Shown: positions 27,380 to 34,657 of the stretch, one piece after another
How the letters are laid out: each line of letters starts with the position of its first letter
How positions within the stretch are numbered: the first letter of the stretch is position 1
NCBI GenBank assembly: GCA_963704815.1
Contig: CAVPHU010000001.1
Coordinates: forward strand, 62,001-126,000
Length of the DNA: 64,000 nt
Origin: DATKWD01 sp963704815
GTDB taxonomy: Bacteria; Actinomycetota; Acidimicrobiia; Acidimicrobiales; Salinilacustritrichaceae
Direction: 5' to 3'
Translations under genes and position numbers: made by a program
Notes under the pieces: generated by a model
Seen by the model: the letters and a program-made list of their open reading frames with translations, nothing else
Database searches by the model: none
What the model was told of the DNA's origin: nothing

Positions 27380-27393
27380 GGATTCCCACATGA
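27376..27393 (+). CDS. Putative five-codon coupling micro-ORF
   Basis: ATG 27376 overlaps the aroB stop as ATGA, and its own stop TGA 27391-27393 overlaps the aroQ ATG as ATGA. The hexamer CATGAG appears at both ends, so the spacer looks like a small duplication of the junction. Confidence 0.3.
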   Translation: MRIPT

Positions 27394-27833
27394 GCCGCCC
27401 GGTCATCACGATCGTCAACGGGCCGAACCTCAATCTGCTGGGCGAGCGCCAGCCGCTGATCTACGGCACGGATACCCTCGACGACCACGTCGATGCGGCG
27501 CGTGGGGCCGCCGACGCCGCCGGGTACGACGTCGAGCACGTGCAGTCGAACCACGAGGGTGTCCTGATCGACGCGATCCAGGCGGCTCGCGGAACCTCGG
27601 CGGCCATCGTCATCAACGCAGCCGCCTTGACCCACTCCTCGTGGGGGATCGCCGATGCGCTCGCGTGCTTCGACGGTCCGGTCGTCGAGGTGCACATCTC
27701 CAATCCCTGGGCACGCGAGACCTGGCGCCACACCTCGGTGGTGAGTCCGGTGGCCGACGTCGCCATCGCCGGTGCCGGCGGGTTCGGCTACGTGCTCGCC
27801 GTGCAGGCAACCGTCGACCGCCTCGAATCGTGA
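27390..27833 (+). CDS. aroQ: 3-dehydroquinate dehydratase, type II
   Basis: AroQ removes water from 3-dehydroquinate. The 147-residue protein has NGPNLNLLGERQP with the catalytic Arg/Tyr region, VQSNHEGVLIDAI, the INAAALTHSS motif, and VEVHISNPWARETWRHTSVV with the catalytic His. It is the small type II enzyme. Its stop overlaps the pepP GTG as GTGA. Confidence 0.96.
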   Translation: MSRPVITIVNGPNLNLLGERQPLIYGTDTLDDHVDAARGAADAAGYDVEHVQSNHEGVLIDAIQAARGTSAAIVINAAALTHSSWGIADALACFDGPVVEVHISNPWARETWRHTSVVSPVADVAIAGAGGFGYVLAVQATVDRLES

Positions 27834-28921
27834 TCGACCTCGGCGCCCTCCCGGCGTGCCTCGTCGGCGGACGGGTCGACGCGCTCCGCGGCGACTTCGC
27901 CGAAGCCGGCGTCGACGCCCTGTTGTGCACCGATCTGGTGTCGGTGCGCTACCTGACCGGGTTCACCGGATCCAGTGGGATGCTCCTCGTGACCCCCGAC
28001 CACGCGGTGCTGATCACCGACGGCCGCTATCGGGCGCAGGCGGGAGAGCAACTCGCCGCCTCGGGCACCGCGGCGTCGATCGAGATCACCCGCAAGCCGC
28101 TCGAGGCCCTGCCGAGTCGGCTGAGCGGCGTCGACCGCCTGGGTCTCGAAGCCGACTCGGTGAGCTGGGCTGCCTCGCAACGGTATGCCGAGGCGCTCGA
28201 TGCCGAACTGGTGGCGACCTCGGGCCTGGTCGCCGCCCACCGTGCGGTCAAGGATCCCGGCGAGGTGGCTCGTCTGGAGGCTGCGGCCGACATCGCCGAT
28301 GCTGCGTTGGCGAACCTGACCGATCGGCTGGTTCCGGGAACGGTCGAGCGCGACTTCGGGCTGGCGCTCGACGGCGAGATGGTCCGCCTCGGTGCCGACG
28401 GACGCTCGTTCGAGACGATCGTCGCCTCGGGCCCGAACGCGGCCAAGCCGCACGCCCGACCCACCGACCGGGTCTTCGAGGACGGCGACCTGATCGTCAT
28501 CGACTTCGGAGCGCTCGTCGACGGCTACCACTCCGACATGACCCGGACCTTCGCCGTGGGCGAGCTGTCCGAGGTGCAGCAGCGGATGGTGGCGGTCGTG
28601 ACCGAGGCCCAGGCCGCCGGGGTGGAAGCCGTCGAACCCGGTGTGGCGGCCCGCACCGTCGACGAGGTCTGTCGCTCGGTCATCTCCGAGGCCGGGTGGG
28701 GGGAGGCGTTCGCCCACGGCACGGGCCATGGCATCGGGTTGGTGATCCACGAGGGGCCCCGCGTCTCGACCGACAGCGACGACGTCCTCCGGAGCGGCCA
28801 TTGTGTGACCGTCGAGCCCGGGGTCTATCTCCCGGAACACGGGGGTGTGCGGGTCGAGGACAGCGTGGTCGTGACACCTGAGGGCTGCCGTCGGCTCACC
28901 AAGTTCCCGAAGGCCGGGTAG
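27830..28921 (+). CDS. pepP: Xaa-Pro aminopeptidase (M24B)
   Basis: M24B enzymes remove N-terminal residues preceding proline. The 363-residue protein has a creatinase-like N-domain (YLTGFTGSSGMLLVTPDHAV) and a pita-bread catalytic domain. Metal ligands are visible in VIDFGALVDGYHSDMTRTF, GTGHGIGLVIHEGP and a Glu near VTVEPGVYLP. It sits between aroQ and efp, as in many actinobacteria. Confidence 0.93.
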   Translation: MIDLGALPACLVGGRVDALRGDFAEAGVDALLCTDLVSVRYLTGFTGSSGMLLVTPDHAVLITDGRYRAQAGEQLAASGTAASIEITRKPLEALPSRLSGVDRLGLEADSVSWAASQRYAEALDAELVATSGLVAAHRAVKDPGEVARLEAAADIADAALANLTDRLVPGTVERDFGLALDGEMVRLGADGRSFETIVASGPNAAKPHARPTDRVFEDGDLIVIDFGALVDGYHSDMTRTFAVGELSEVQQRMVAVVTEAQAAGVEAVEPGVAARTVDEVCRSVISEAGWGEAFAHGTGHGIGLVIHEGPRVSTDSDDVLRSGHCVTVEPGVYLPEHGGVRVEDSVVVTPEGCRRLTKFPKAG

Positions 28922-28928
28922 GCGCCAG

Positions 28929-28934
28929 TACCCT
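28929..28934 (+). promoter_or_regulatory. Probable -10 box upstream of efp
   Basis: TACCCT lies 36 bases before the efp ATG, just after the pepP stop. Here a short leader with a weak GAGG before the ATG is expected, unlike the leaderless sites. Confidence 0.4.
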
Positions 28935-28970
28935 CGCACCGTCTCAGCTCCTCCCACGAGGTCCCGTTCG

Positions 28971-29534
28971 ATGCCAACCATCACCACCGCCGACATCAAG
29001 AACGGCATGACGCTCGAGTTGTCCGAGGGTCTGATGCAGATCCAGGAGTTTCAACACGTCAAGCCCGGCAAGGGTGGTGCGTTCGTTCGCACGACCCTGA
29101 AGAACGTGCGATCCGGTGCCGTGGTCGACAAGACGTTTCGGGCCGGCGAGAAGGTCGAGCGGGCCATCATCGACAAGCGTGAGTTCCAGTACCTCTACGC
29201 CGACGGCGCCGACTACGTGTTCATGGACAACGAGACCTACGACCAGATGAACGTGGCCCCCGATCGACTGGGGGATGCCCCGAAGTACCTGATCGAAGGG
29301 ATGCAGCCCGTCCTGTTGATGTTCGGCGACGAGATCGTCGGGGTCGAACTGCCGGCCTCGGTCGAGCTGACGATCACCCAGACCGAACCGGGCATCCAGG
29401 GCGACCGCGTGTCGGGCGCGCGCAAGCCGGCCACGCTCGAGACCGGCCACGAGGTCCAGGTCCCGCTGTTCATCGAACCGGACGACAAGATCAAGGTCGA
29501 CACCCGCACCGGCGAGTACATCTCCAAGGCCTGA
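28971..29534 (+). CDS. efp: Elongation factor P
   Basis: EF-P relieves ribosome stalling at polyproline. The 187-residue protein has the KOW-like N-domain with the tip lysine in KPGKGGAFVRTTLKN, followed by two OB domains and the C-terminal signature DRVSGARKPATLETGHEVQVPLFI in shortened form. No EpmA/EpmC modification gene is in view. nusB starts 5 bases later. Confidence 0.96.
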   Translation: MPTITTADIKNGMTLELSEGLMQIQEFQHVKPGKGGAFVRTTLKNVRSGAVVDKTFRAGEKVERAIIDKREFQYLYADGADYVFMDNETYDQMNVAPDRLGDAPKYLIEGMQPVLLMFGDEIVGVELPASVELTITQTEPGIQGDRVSGARKPATLETGHEVQVPLFIEPDDKIKVDTRTGEYISKA

Positions 29535-29539
29535 GCCCG

Positions 29540-30598
29540 ATGACCGAGAGTCCTCCGGGGCGCAGACGCCAGGCCCGCGAGCGGGCGATCGGATTCCTCT
29601 ACGAGGCCGAGACCAAGGGCGTGCATCCGGCCGAGGTGCTGGACTCGTTGCCGGTGCCGCCCGACGACTTCGCCGTCGAGGTGACCCTGGGTGCCGGCGA
29701 CCACGGTCACCAGATCGATCACCTGCTCGATCAGGTCGGTCGACCCAAGTGGCCCCTCGCCCGCATGGCCGCGATGGACCGCGCCATCCTGCGGCTGGGT
29801 GTGTTCGAGCTCGCCTTCGAGCCCGACACCCCCGACGGGGTGATCCTGTCCGAGGCGGCCGACCTCGCCACCCGCTACTCCACCGACGATTCGCCCAAGT
29901 TCGTCAACGGTGTGCTGGCCCGAGCCGCCGAGATGATCCGTCAAGAGGGGGTGTGGCCGAACCCGTCGGTCCTGCTGCTCGACTGCGACGGCCTGTTCCG
30001 GACCTGGCAGGCCGAACCGATCCACGATCGTGAGGCGTCGCTGGGGCTGGAGCACGGTTCGCTCTTCCGCGAGGCCTTCGAGTCCGAGCTGTTCCATCGG
30101 GCGACGATCGGTGAGATCACCGCGGAGGAGTGGGGAGCCGAGATCGCCCGTCGCATCGAGCCGGACGCCACGCCCGACCGACTCCGGGTGGTGTCCGACG
30201 CATGGACCGGGATCGGCAACTGGGAACTCGACGAGGCGTTCGTCGCGCTGATTCGCCGGGTGGAGGAGGCCGGACGGGTGAAGATCGCCATGCTCTCGAA
30301 CGCATCGACCAAGCTCGAGGACGACCTGGCCACGATGGGCGTCACCGATCTGCTGTCGGTCGTCGTGAACTCGTCCCGCATCGGTCTGGCGAAGCCCGAC
30401 CCTGCGGCCTACCGGAAGGCGGCCGAGATGGTCGACGCAGACGTCGGCGACATCATGTTCGTCGACGATCGGCCCGAGAACGTCAGCGGGGCCATCGACA
30501 CCGGCATGCAAGCGGTGCTCCACGACGGCGACGTCCCCCGATTCGAGGCCGTGCTGCGTCGCCTCGGGCTGCTCGATGCTCAAGATCCCGCTTCCTGA
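29540..30598 (+). CDS. nusB: Fusion of NusB antitermination factor and HAD-like hydrolase
   Basis: The first 135 residues are NusB (RRQARERAIGFLYEAE, MDRAILRLGVFELAF, KFVNGVLAR), which joins NusE/S10 in rRNA antitermination. Without a stop, the frame continues into a haloacid-dehalogenase-type phosphatase (about 142-345) with LLLDCDGLFRTW (motif I), MLSNASTK (motif II), the lysine in GLAKPDP and IMFVDDRPENVSGA (motif IV). An in-frame GTG at 29950 could also start the HAD part separately. The open frame supports a fusion; whether both halves are active together is unknown. Confidence 0.88.
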   Translation: MTESPPGRRRQARERAIGFLYEAETKGVHPAEVLDSLPVPPDDFAVEVTLGAGDHGHQIDHLLDQVGRPKWPLARMAAMDRAILRLGVFELAFEPDTPDGVILSEAADLATRYSTDDSPKFVNGVLARAAEMIRQEGVWPNPSVLLLDCDGLFRTWQAEPIHDREASLGLEHGSLFREAFESELFHRATIGEITAEEWGAEIARRIEPDATPDRLRVVSDAWTGIGNWELDEAFVALIRRVEEAGRVKIAMLSNASTKLEDDLATMGVTDLLSVVVNSSRIGLAKPDPAAYRKAAEMVDADVGDIMFVDDRPENVSGAIDTGMQAVLHDGDVPRFEAVLRRLGLLDAQDPAS

Positions 30599-31106
30599 CC
30601 CACCGCTCGCCGACGACCGGGTGCGCTTACGCCCCTGGCGCCACGCCGATGCCGACGTGCTCGCCGCCGGTTGGGCCGACGAAGACGTCGCACGGTGGAA
30701 CCCGGTCCCCGACGACATCTCGGTGGAGGCCGCTCGCCGTTGGATCGGCGGCTGGCGCGAGCGGGTCAACACCGGGCTGAGCATCGACCTGGTGATCGTC
30801 GACCGCGACTCCGACGAGGCGGTGGGCGAGGTCGGCGTCGCGAACTTCGACGATCAGCACGGATCCGCGGAGCTGGGGTTCTGGCTGCTGGGCGGGTATC
30901 GAGGCAAGGGCTACGCAGCGGCAGCGGTGCGGCTCGTGGCCGACTGGACCGTGACCACGGTCGGGGTCCGGTTGCTGTTCACCCGCTCGAGTCCCGACAA
31001 CGTCGGGTCGTCTTCGGTGCTCGAACGATCCGGCTTCGAACGCCGAGGCACCTCGGCCGAAGGCCACGACGTCTGGAAGTTCGTCGCGGCGGCGCCCTCG
31101 AGTTGA
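30576..31106 (+). CDS. GNAT family N-acetyltransferase
   Basis: The 176-residue protein is a RimJ-like GNAT: VRLRPWRHADADVLAAGW at the start, LGFWLLGGYRGKGYAAAAVRLVADW for acetyl-CoA binding, and SSPDNVGSSSVLERSGFERRG near the end (shown in part). The acceptor is unknown; RimJ-type members acetylate protein N-termini or small molecules. It overlaps the preceding gene by 23 bases, so the two are probably co-translated. Confidence 0.88.
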   Translation: MLKIPLPDPPLADDRVRLRPWRHADADVLAAGWADEDVARWNPVPDDISVEAARRWIGGWRERVNTGLSIDLVIVDRDSDEAVGEVGVANFDDQHGSAELGFWLLGGYRGKGYAAAAVRLVADWTVTTVGVRLLFTRSSPDNVGSSSVLERSGFERRGTSAEGHDVWKFVAAAPSS

Positions 31107-31138
31107 GTGAGGTGCGCGGAACGGCGCCGGGGTGGTGC

Positions 31139-31144
31139 TATGTT
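31139..31144 (+). promoter_or_regulatory. Probable -10 box of the pyr operon
   Basis: TATGTT precedes the PyrR-binding loop by 17 bases, leaving a short leader transcript that starts near 31151. No convincing -35 box is seen. Confidence 0.45.
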
Positions 31145-31161
31145 CGACCCCTGACCGTGAA

Positions 31162-31181
31162 GTGAGTCCCGTGAGGCTCAC
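31162..31181 (+). promoter_or_regulatory. PyrR-binding loop of the pyr leader
   Basis: AGTCCCGTGAGGCT (31165-31178) matches the established PyrR-binding consensus ARUCCNGNGAGGYU at every position. GTGAG (31162-31166) and CTCAC (31177-31181) form the lower stem, and CC/GG form the upper stem around the loop. UMP- or UTP-bound PyrR is expected to hold this hairpin. It ends 7 bases before an AGGAAGG ribosome-binding site, so it may repress translation as described for Mycobacterium smegmatis. Confidence 0.8.
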
Positions 31182-31201
31182 ACGGACAGGAAGGCTCGCC
31201 A

Positions 31202-31768
31202 TTGGCCGAACGAGAACGCCAGCTGACACGCCCCTCCGGGGGCGTTTTTCATGCCCGCACCGAAGTGATGGACGGCGACGACATCCGCCGAGCGGTGTGG
31301 CGCATGGCCCACGAGATCATCGAGCACAACCAGGGCCTCGAGGACGTGATCCTGGTGGGCCTCCAGACCGGCGGGGTGCCGTTGGCCGCTCGCCTCGCGG
31401 AGGCCCTGGCCGAGATCGAGCCCGAGTCGACGGTCGGGGTCGGGACGCTCGACGTGGCCTTCTACCGCGACGACATCGGCATTCGGCCCGTGCTCCCCGA
31501 AGCCGTCACCGACATCCCGTTCGATCTCACCGGATCGACGGTCGTGCTCGTCGACGACGTGTTGTTCACCGGCCGGACGATCCGAGCCGCACTCGACGCA
31601 CTCCAGGACTACGGGCGGGCCGGAGCGATCCAACTCGCGGTCATGGTCGATCGGGGCCACCGCGAGCTGCCGATCCGGCCCGACTACGTGGGCAAGAACC
31701 TCCCGACCAGTCGCGACGAGGTGGTCGACGTCACCGCCGACGGCGTCCACCTCGGAGACGTGCGATGA
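31202..31768 (+). CDS. pyrR: Bifunctional pyr operon regulator / uracil phosphoribosyltransferase
   Basis: PyrR senses UMP and binds pyr mRNA, and often has uracil phosphoribosyltransferase activity. The sequence has DDIRRAVWRMAHEIIEHNQG, the TVGVGTLDVAFYRDDIG segment and the PRPP loop VVLVDDVLFTGRTIRAALD. Two starts are possible: TTG 31202 has AGGAAGG seven bases upstream but places a terminator hairpin in codons 10-16, whereas GTG 31265 (or ATG 31268) gives a shorter, more typical N-terminus without a ribosome-binding site. I give the TTG. The stop overlaps an ATG (31765) that opens the repeat array. Confidence 0.9.
   Translation: MAERERQLTRPSGGVFHARTEVMDGDDIRRAVWRMAHEIIEHNQGLEDVILVGLQTGGVPLAARLAEALAEIEPESTVGVGTLDVAFYRDDIGIRPVLPEAVTDIPFDLTGSTVVLVDDVLFTGRTIRAALDALQDYGRAGAIQLAVMVDRGHRELPIRPDYVGKNLPTSRDEVVDVTADGVHLGDVR
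31229..31249 (+). terminator. Terminator hairpin at the pyrR 5' end
   Basis: CGCCCC (31229-31234) pairs with GGGGCG (31239-31244) around TCCG and is followed by TTTTT. It is a textbook intrinsic terminator but lies inside the frame that starts at TTG 31202, so ribosome movement could prevent its folding. Confidence 0.7.
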
Positions 31769-32082
31769 GACCGGCGCGGGGAACGCTGCGGTCGGCGTGT
31801 TCTGGACCGTGCGGTGTGGTGCGAGGTCGACGAGGCACGAGGAGGCCGGCCAGGGGTGGCCTGCGTGGCCGGGGAACGCTGCGGTCGGCGTGTTCTGGAC
31901 CGTGCGGTGTGGTGCGAGGTCGACGAGGCACGAGGAGGCCGGCCAGGGGTGGCCTGCGTGGCCGGGGAACGCTGCGGTCGGCGTGTTCTGGACCGTGCGG
32001 TGTGGTGCGAGGTCGACGAGGCACGAGGAGGCCGGCCAGGGGTGGCCTGCGTGGCCGGGGAACGCAAAGGAACGTGACGTGA
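31765..32082 (+). CDS. Putative 105-codon repeat ORF, first of coupled chain
   Basis: ATG 31765 overlaps the pyrR stop as ATGA. The frame passes through three 93-bp repeats (31 codons each) and gives an Arg/Gly-rich protein with unit TLRSACSGPCGVVRGRRG. It ends at TGA 32080-32082, which overlaps GTG 32079. No known domain. Coding is possible only because the first linker keeps the period a multiple of three. Confidence 0.35.
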   Translation: MRPARGTLRSACSGPCGVVRGRRGTRRPARGGLRGRGTLRSACSGPCGVVRGRRGTRRPARGGLRGRGTLRSACSGPCGVVRGRRGTRRPARGGLRGRGTQRNVT

Positions 32083-32171
32083 GGGGCGTGTCGGTGCGAG
32101 GTCGACGAGGCACGAGGAGGCCGGCCAGGGGTGGCCTGCGTGGCCGGGGAACGCAAAGGAACGTGACGTGA
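32079..32171 (+). CDS. Putative 30-codon repeat ORF (chain member 2)
   Basis: GTG 32079 overlaps the previous stop as GTGA, with AAAGGA seven bases upstream. The peptide begins MRGVSVRGRRGTRRP and ends GTQRNVT. Its stop overlaps GTG 32168. Confidence 0.3.
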   Translation: MRGVSVRGRRGTRRPARGGLRGRGTQRNVT

Positions 32172-32254
32172 GGGGCGTGTGGTGCGAGGTCGACGAGGCA
32201 CGAGGAGGCCGGCCAGGGGTGGCCTGCGTGGCCGGGGAACGCAAAGGAACGTGA
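32168..32254 (+). CDS. Putative 28-codon repeat ORF (chain member 3)
   Basis: GTG 32168 overlaps the previous stop. This unit is one base shorter, so another frame is read (VWCEVDEARGGRPGVACVAG), yet it still ends on a GTGA at 32251-32254. A GTG-ACG-TGA (32251-32259) then links to GTG 32256. Confidence 0.3.
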   Translation: MRGVWCEVDEARGGRPGVACVAGERKGT

Positions 32255-32255
32255 C

Positions 32256-32348
32256 GTGAGGGGCGTGTCGGTGCGAGGTCGACGAGGCACGAGGAGGCCG
32301 GCCAGGGGTGGCCTGCGTGGCCGGGGAACGCAAAGGAACGTGACGTGA
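32256..32348 (+). CDS. Putative 30-codon repeat ORF (chain member 4)
   Basis: Same peptide as chain member 2. It starts at GTG 32256 inside a GTGA, and its stop TGA 32346-32348 overlaps GTG 32345. Confidence 0.3.
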   Translation: MRGVSVRGRRGTRRPARGGLRGRGTQRNVT

Positions 32349-32431
32349 GGGGCGTGTCGGTGCGAGGTCGACGAGGCACGAGGAGGCCGGCCAGGGGTGG
32401 CCTGCGTGGCCGGGGAACGCAAACAACATGA
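32345..32431 (+). CDS. Putative 28-codon repeat ORF ending on pyrB start (chain member 5)
   Basis: GTG 32345 overlaps the previous stop. In this last unit the linker is replaced by AAACAACATGA, so the frame ends at TGA 32429-32431, overlapping the pyrB ATG as ATGA. This completes an unbroken stop-start path from pyrR to pyrB. Confidence 0.35.
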   Translation: MRGVSVRGRRGTRRPARGGLRGRGTQTT

Positions 32432-33372
32432 AGCACCTGCTGTCGATCGCCGACCTGGCGCGTGAGGACATCGAGTCGATCCACGATCTCACCGACAACT
32501 TCGTCGAGGTGAGCCAGCGGCAGATCCCCAAGGTTCCCGCGCTCCGGGGCAAGACGGTGGTCTCGCTGTTCTTCGAGGACTCGACCCGTACCCGGCTGAG
32601 CTTCGAGACCGCGGCCAAGCGTCTCGGCGCCGACACCATGACCTTCAGCGTCAGCAGTTCGTCGGTGAAGAAGGGGGAGTCGCTGCGAGACACCATCGAC
32701 ACGATCGGCGCCATGGGCATCGACGCCGTCGTCGTCCGGCACCATTCGGCCGGCGTGCCCTGGCAGCTGACGAAGTGGACCGATGCCGCCGTCATCAACG
32801 GCGGCGACGGCTGGCACGAGCACCCCACCCAGGCGTTGCTCGACACCTACACGATCCGACAGCGGCTCGGCTCCCTCGACGGCCGCCACATCGCCATCGT
32901 CGGCGACGTCAAGCACAGCCGGGTGGCTCGCAGCAACGTCCTGGCGTTCACCGCCCTCGGCGCCGAGGTGACGCTCGTCGCGCCGCCGACGTTGCTCCCA
33001 CCGAGCCTCGAGGGTTGGCCGGTGCACGTGAGCCACGACCTCGACGCGACCCTGCCCAAGGTCGACGTCTGCTACCTGCTCCGCATGCAGCGCGAGCGCA
33101 TGACCGAGGCGCTCGTGCCGACCCTTCGGGAGTACACCGCGACCTACGGGCTGACCCGCAGGCGGGCGGGTCTGCTGGGTCCCGATGCCTTGGTCATGCA
33201 CCCAGGGCCGATGAATCGCGGGGTCGAGATCGCCGCCGAGGTGTCCGATCTCCCGACGGCCACCATGGTCGAGCAGGTGGCGAACGGCGTTGCCGTGCGC
33301 ATGGCCGTGCTGTTCCTGCTCCTGGGTTCCGGAACGCACAGCGAAGCTGCGAGAGTTGCTGCTGATGTCTGA
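32428..33372 (+). CDS. pyrB: Aspartate carbamoyltransferase catalytic subunit
   Basis: PyrB makes carbamoyl-aspartate, the first committed pyrimidine step. The 314-residue protein has the carbamoyl-phosphate motif FFEDSTRTRLSFETAAKRLG, HHSAGVPWQL, GDGWHEHPTQALLDTYTI and a C-terminal VMHPGPMNRGVEI for aspartate. No pyrI regulatory chain is present. ATG 32428 is fixed by the conserved N-terminus and lies directly after the repeat array. It overlaps pyrC by 8 bases. Confidence 0.96.
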   Translation: MKHLLSIADLAREDIESIHDLTDNFVEVSQRQIPKVPALRGKTVVSLFFEDSTRTRLSFETAAKRLGADTMTFSVSSSSVKKGESLRDTIDTIGAMGIDAVVVRHHSAGVPWQLTKWTDAAVINGGDGWHEHPTQALLDTYTIRQRLGSLDGRHIAIVGDVKHSRVARSNVLAFTALGAEVTLVAPPTLLPPSLEGWPVHVSHDLDATLPKVDVCYLLRMQRERMTEALVPTLREYTATYGLTRRRAGLLGPDALVMHPGPMNRGVEIAAEVSDLPTATMVEQVANGVAVRMAVLFLLLGSGTHSEAARVAADV

Positions 33373-34657
33373 GCAGCGTTCCGCCACCAGCGTGGTGATC
33401 AAAGGCGGCACGATCGTCGACTTCAACGGCGAGCGGCAGGCCGACGTGCGGGTGGTCGACGGCCAGATCGACGCCGTCGGTCCCGACCTCAGCGGCGACC
33501 GCACCCTCGACGCCTCCGGCTGTGCCGTCGGCCCCGGGTTGGTCGACCTGCACACCCACCTCCGCCAACCGGGCAAGGAAGAGGCCGAGACCGTCGAGAC
33601 CGGCGCCCGAGCGGCGGCGGTCGGCGGGTACACCTGTGTGCTGGCCATGCCGAACACCACACCTGCCATCGACAGCGCCGGGGTGGTGCGCGAGGTCCTC
33701 GATCTCGGGCGAAGCGCGGTGTGCGACGTCATGACCTCTGGCGCCATCACGGTCGACCGGGCCGGCGAGACGCTGGCACCGATGGCCGAGATGGCCGAGC
33801 TCGGCGTCAGGTTCTTCACCGACGACGGCACGGGAGTCCAGGACACGCGGCTCATGCGCCGGGCGCTCGAATACGCAACTGCGCTCGACGTCACGCTCGC
33901 CGAGCACTGCGAGGACTCGGCCATGGCCGCCGGGGGCCACATGCACGAGGGCGAATGGTCGAGCCGTCTCGGGATACCCGGCCAGCCGGCCGAGGCCGAG
34001 GAGCTGATGGTGATGCGCGACCTCGCCCTCGCCCGTCTCACCGGTGCACGGGTGCACTTCCAGCACCTGTCGACCGCCGGGTCGGTGGCCATGGTGAAAG
34101 CAGCCAAGTCGACCGGCCTCCGCGTCAGCTGCGAGGCCACCACGCACCACTTCACGCTCACTCACGCCGAGTGTGCGAGCTACGACCCGGTCTTCAAGGT
34201 CAACCCGCCCCTGCGCACCCACGACGACGTCGAGGCGGTCAAGTCCGGTCTGGCCGACGGCACGATCGACGCCATCGCCACCGATCACGCACCCCACACG
34301 ACCGAGACCAAGGAAGCGGCCTTCGACGAGGCGCCGCCCGGCATGCTCGGACTCGAGACCGCACTGGCGCTGGCCAACACCGAGCTCGGCCTCGACCTCC
34401 GACAGGTGTTCGGTCTGCTGTCCTGGCGGCCGGCGCAGCTGCTCGGGGTGACCGCCGAACACGGCGGACCCATCGAGGTGGGGCGGCCGGCCCACCTGTG
34501 TGTGTTCGACCCCACGGCGACCTGGACCGTCGACCCCGATGCATCGGTCAGCCGCAGCCGCAACAACCCGTACCGCGGGCGTCAGCTCACCGGCCGTGTC
34601 CGGCACACGGTCTACGCCGGCGAACCGGTCGTGATCGACGGAGAGCCGCAACGATGA
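33365..34657 (+). CDS. pyrC: Dihydroorotase
   Basis: PyrC closes carbamoyl-aspartate to dihydroorotate at a zinc site. The 430-residue protein has the metal motif GPGLVDLHTHLRQPG, the FFTDDGTGVQDT region, HFQHLSTAGSV, and IDAIATDHAPHT with the catalytic Asp. It is the type I (long) dihydroorotase common in actinobacteria. The start is taken just inside the end of pyrB. The stop overlaps ATG 34654. Confidence 0.95.
   Translation: MSEQRSATSVVIKGGTIVDFNGERQADVRVVDGQIDAVGPDLSGDRTLDASGCAVGPGLVDLHTHLRQPGKEEAETVETGARAAAVGGYTCVLAMPNTTPAIDSAGVVREVLDLGRSAVCDVMTSGAITVDRAGETLAPMAEMAELGVRFFTDDGTGVQDTRLMRRALEYATALDVTLAEHCEDSAMAAGGHMHEGEWSSRLGIPGQPAEAEELMVMRDLALARLTGARVHFQHLSTAGSVAMVKAAKSTGLRVSCEATTHHFTLTHAECASYDPVFKVNPPLRTHDDVEAVKSGLADGTIDAIATDHAPHTTETKEAAFDEAPPGMLGLETALALANTELGLDLRQVFGLLSWRPAQLLGVTAEHGGPIEVGRPAHLCVFDPTATWTVDPDASVSRSRNNPYRGRQLTGRVRHTVYAGEPVVIDGEPQR

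Larger units (their letters stand above)
31769..32427 (+). repeat. Seven-copy GC-rich repeat array between pyrR and pyrB
   Basis: A core of about 60 bp, containing GCGAGGTCGACGAGGCACGA and an inner GGCCAGGGGTGGCC hairpin, occurs seven times. The marker AACGC ends units at 31875, 31968, 32061, 32150, 32238, 32327 and 32416, giving periods of 93, 93, 93, 89, 88, 89 and 89. The first three units carry one linker (TGCGGTCGGCGTGTTCTGGA) and the rest another (AAAGGAACGTGACGTGAGGG). Each unit also carries AGGAGG. Related single copies precede carB, metK and secF. No cas gene or spacer diversity is present, so it is not CRISPR. Confidence 0.95.

Noticed and set aside
31769..32427. CRISPR array
   Set aside because: Spacers would have to be diverse; here linkers are the same in each class, units are 88-93 bp, and there are no cas genes.
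31684..34161. Very long minus-strand open frame through the pyr repeats and pyrB
   Set aside because: It is antisense to clear pyrB and pyrC, has Arg/Pro-rich low-complexity content, and stays open because of high GC. The repeats simply translate as periodic peptide.
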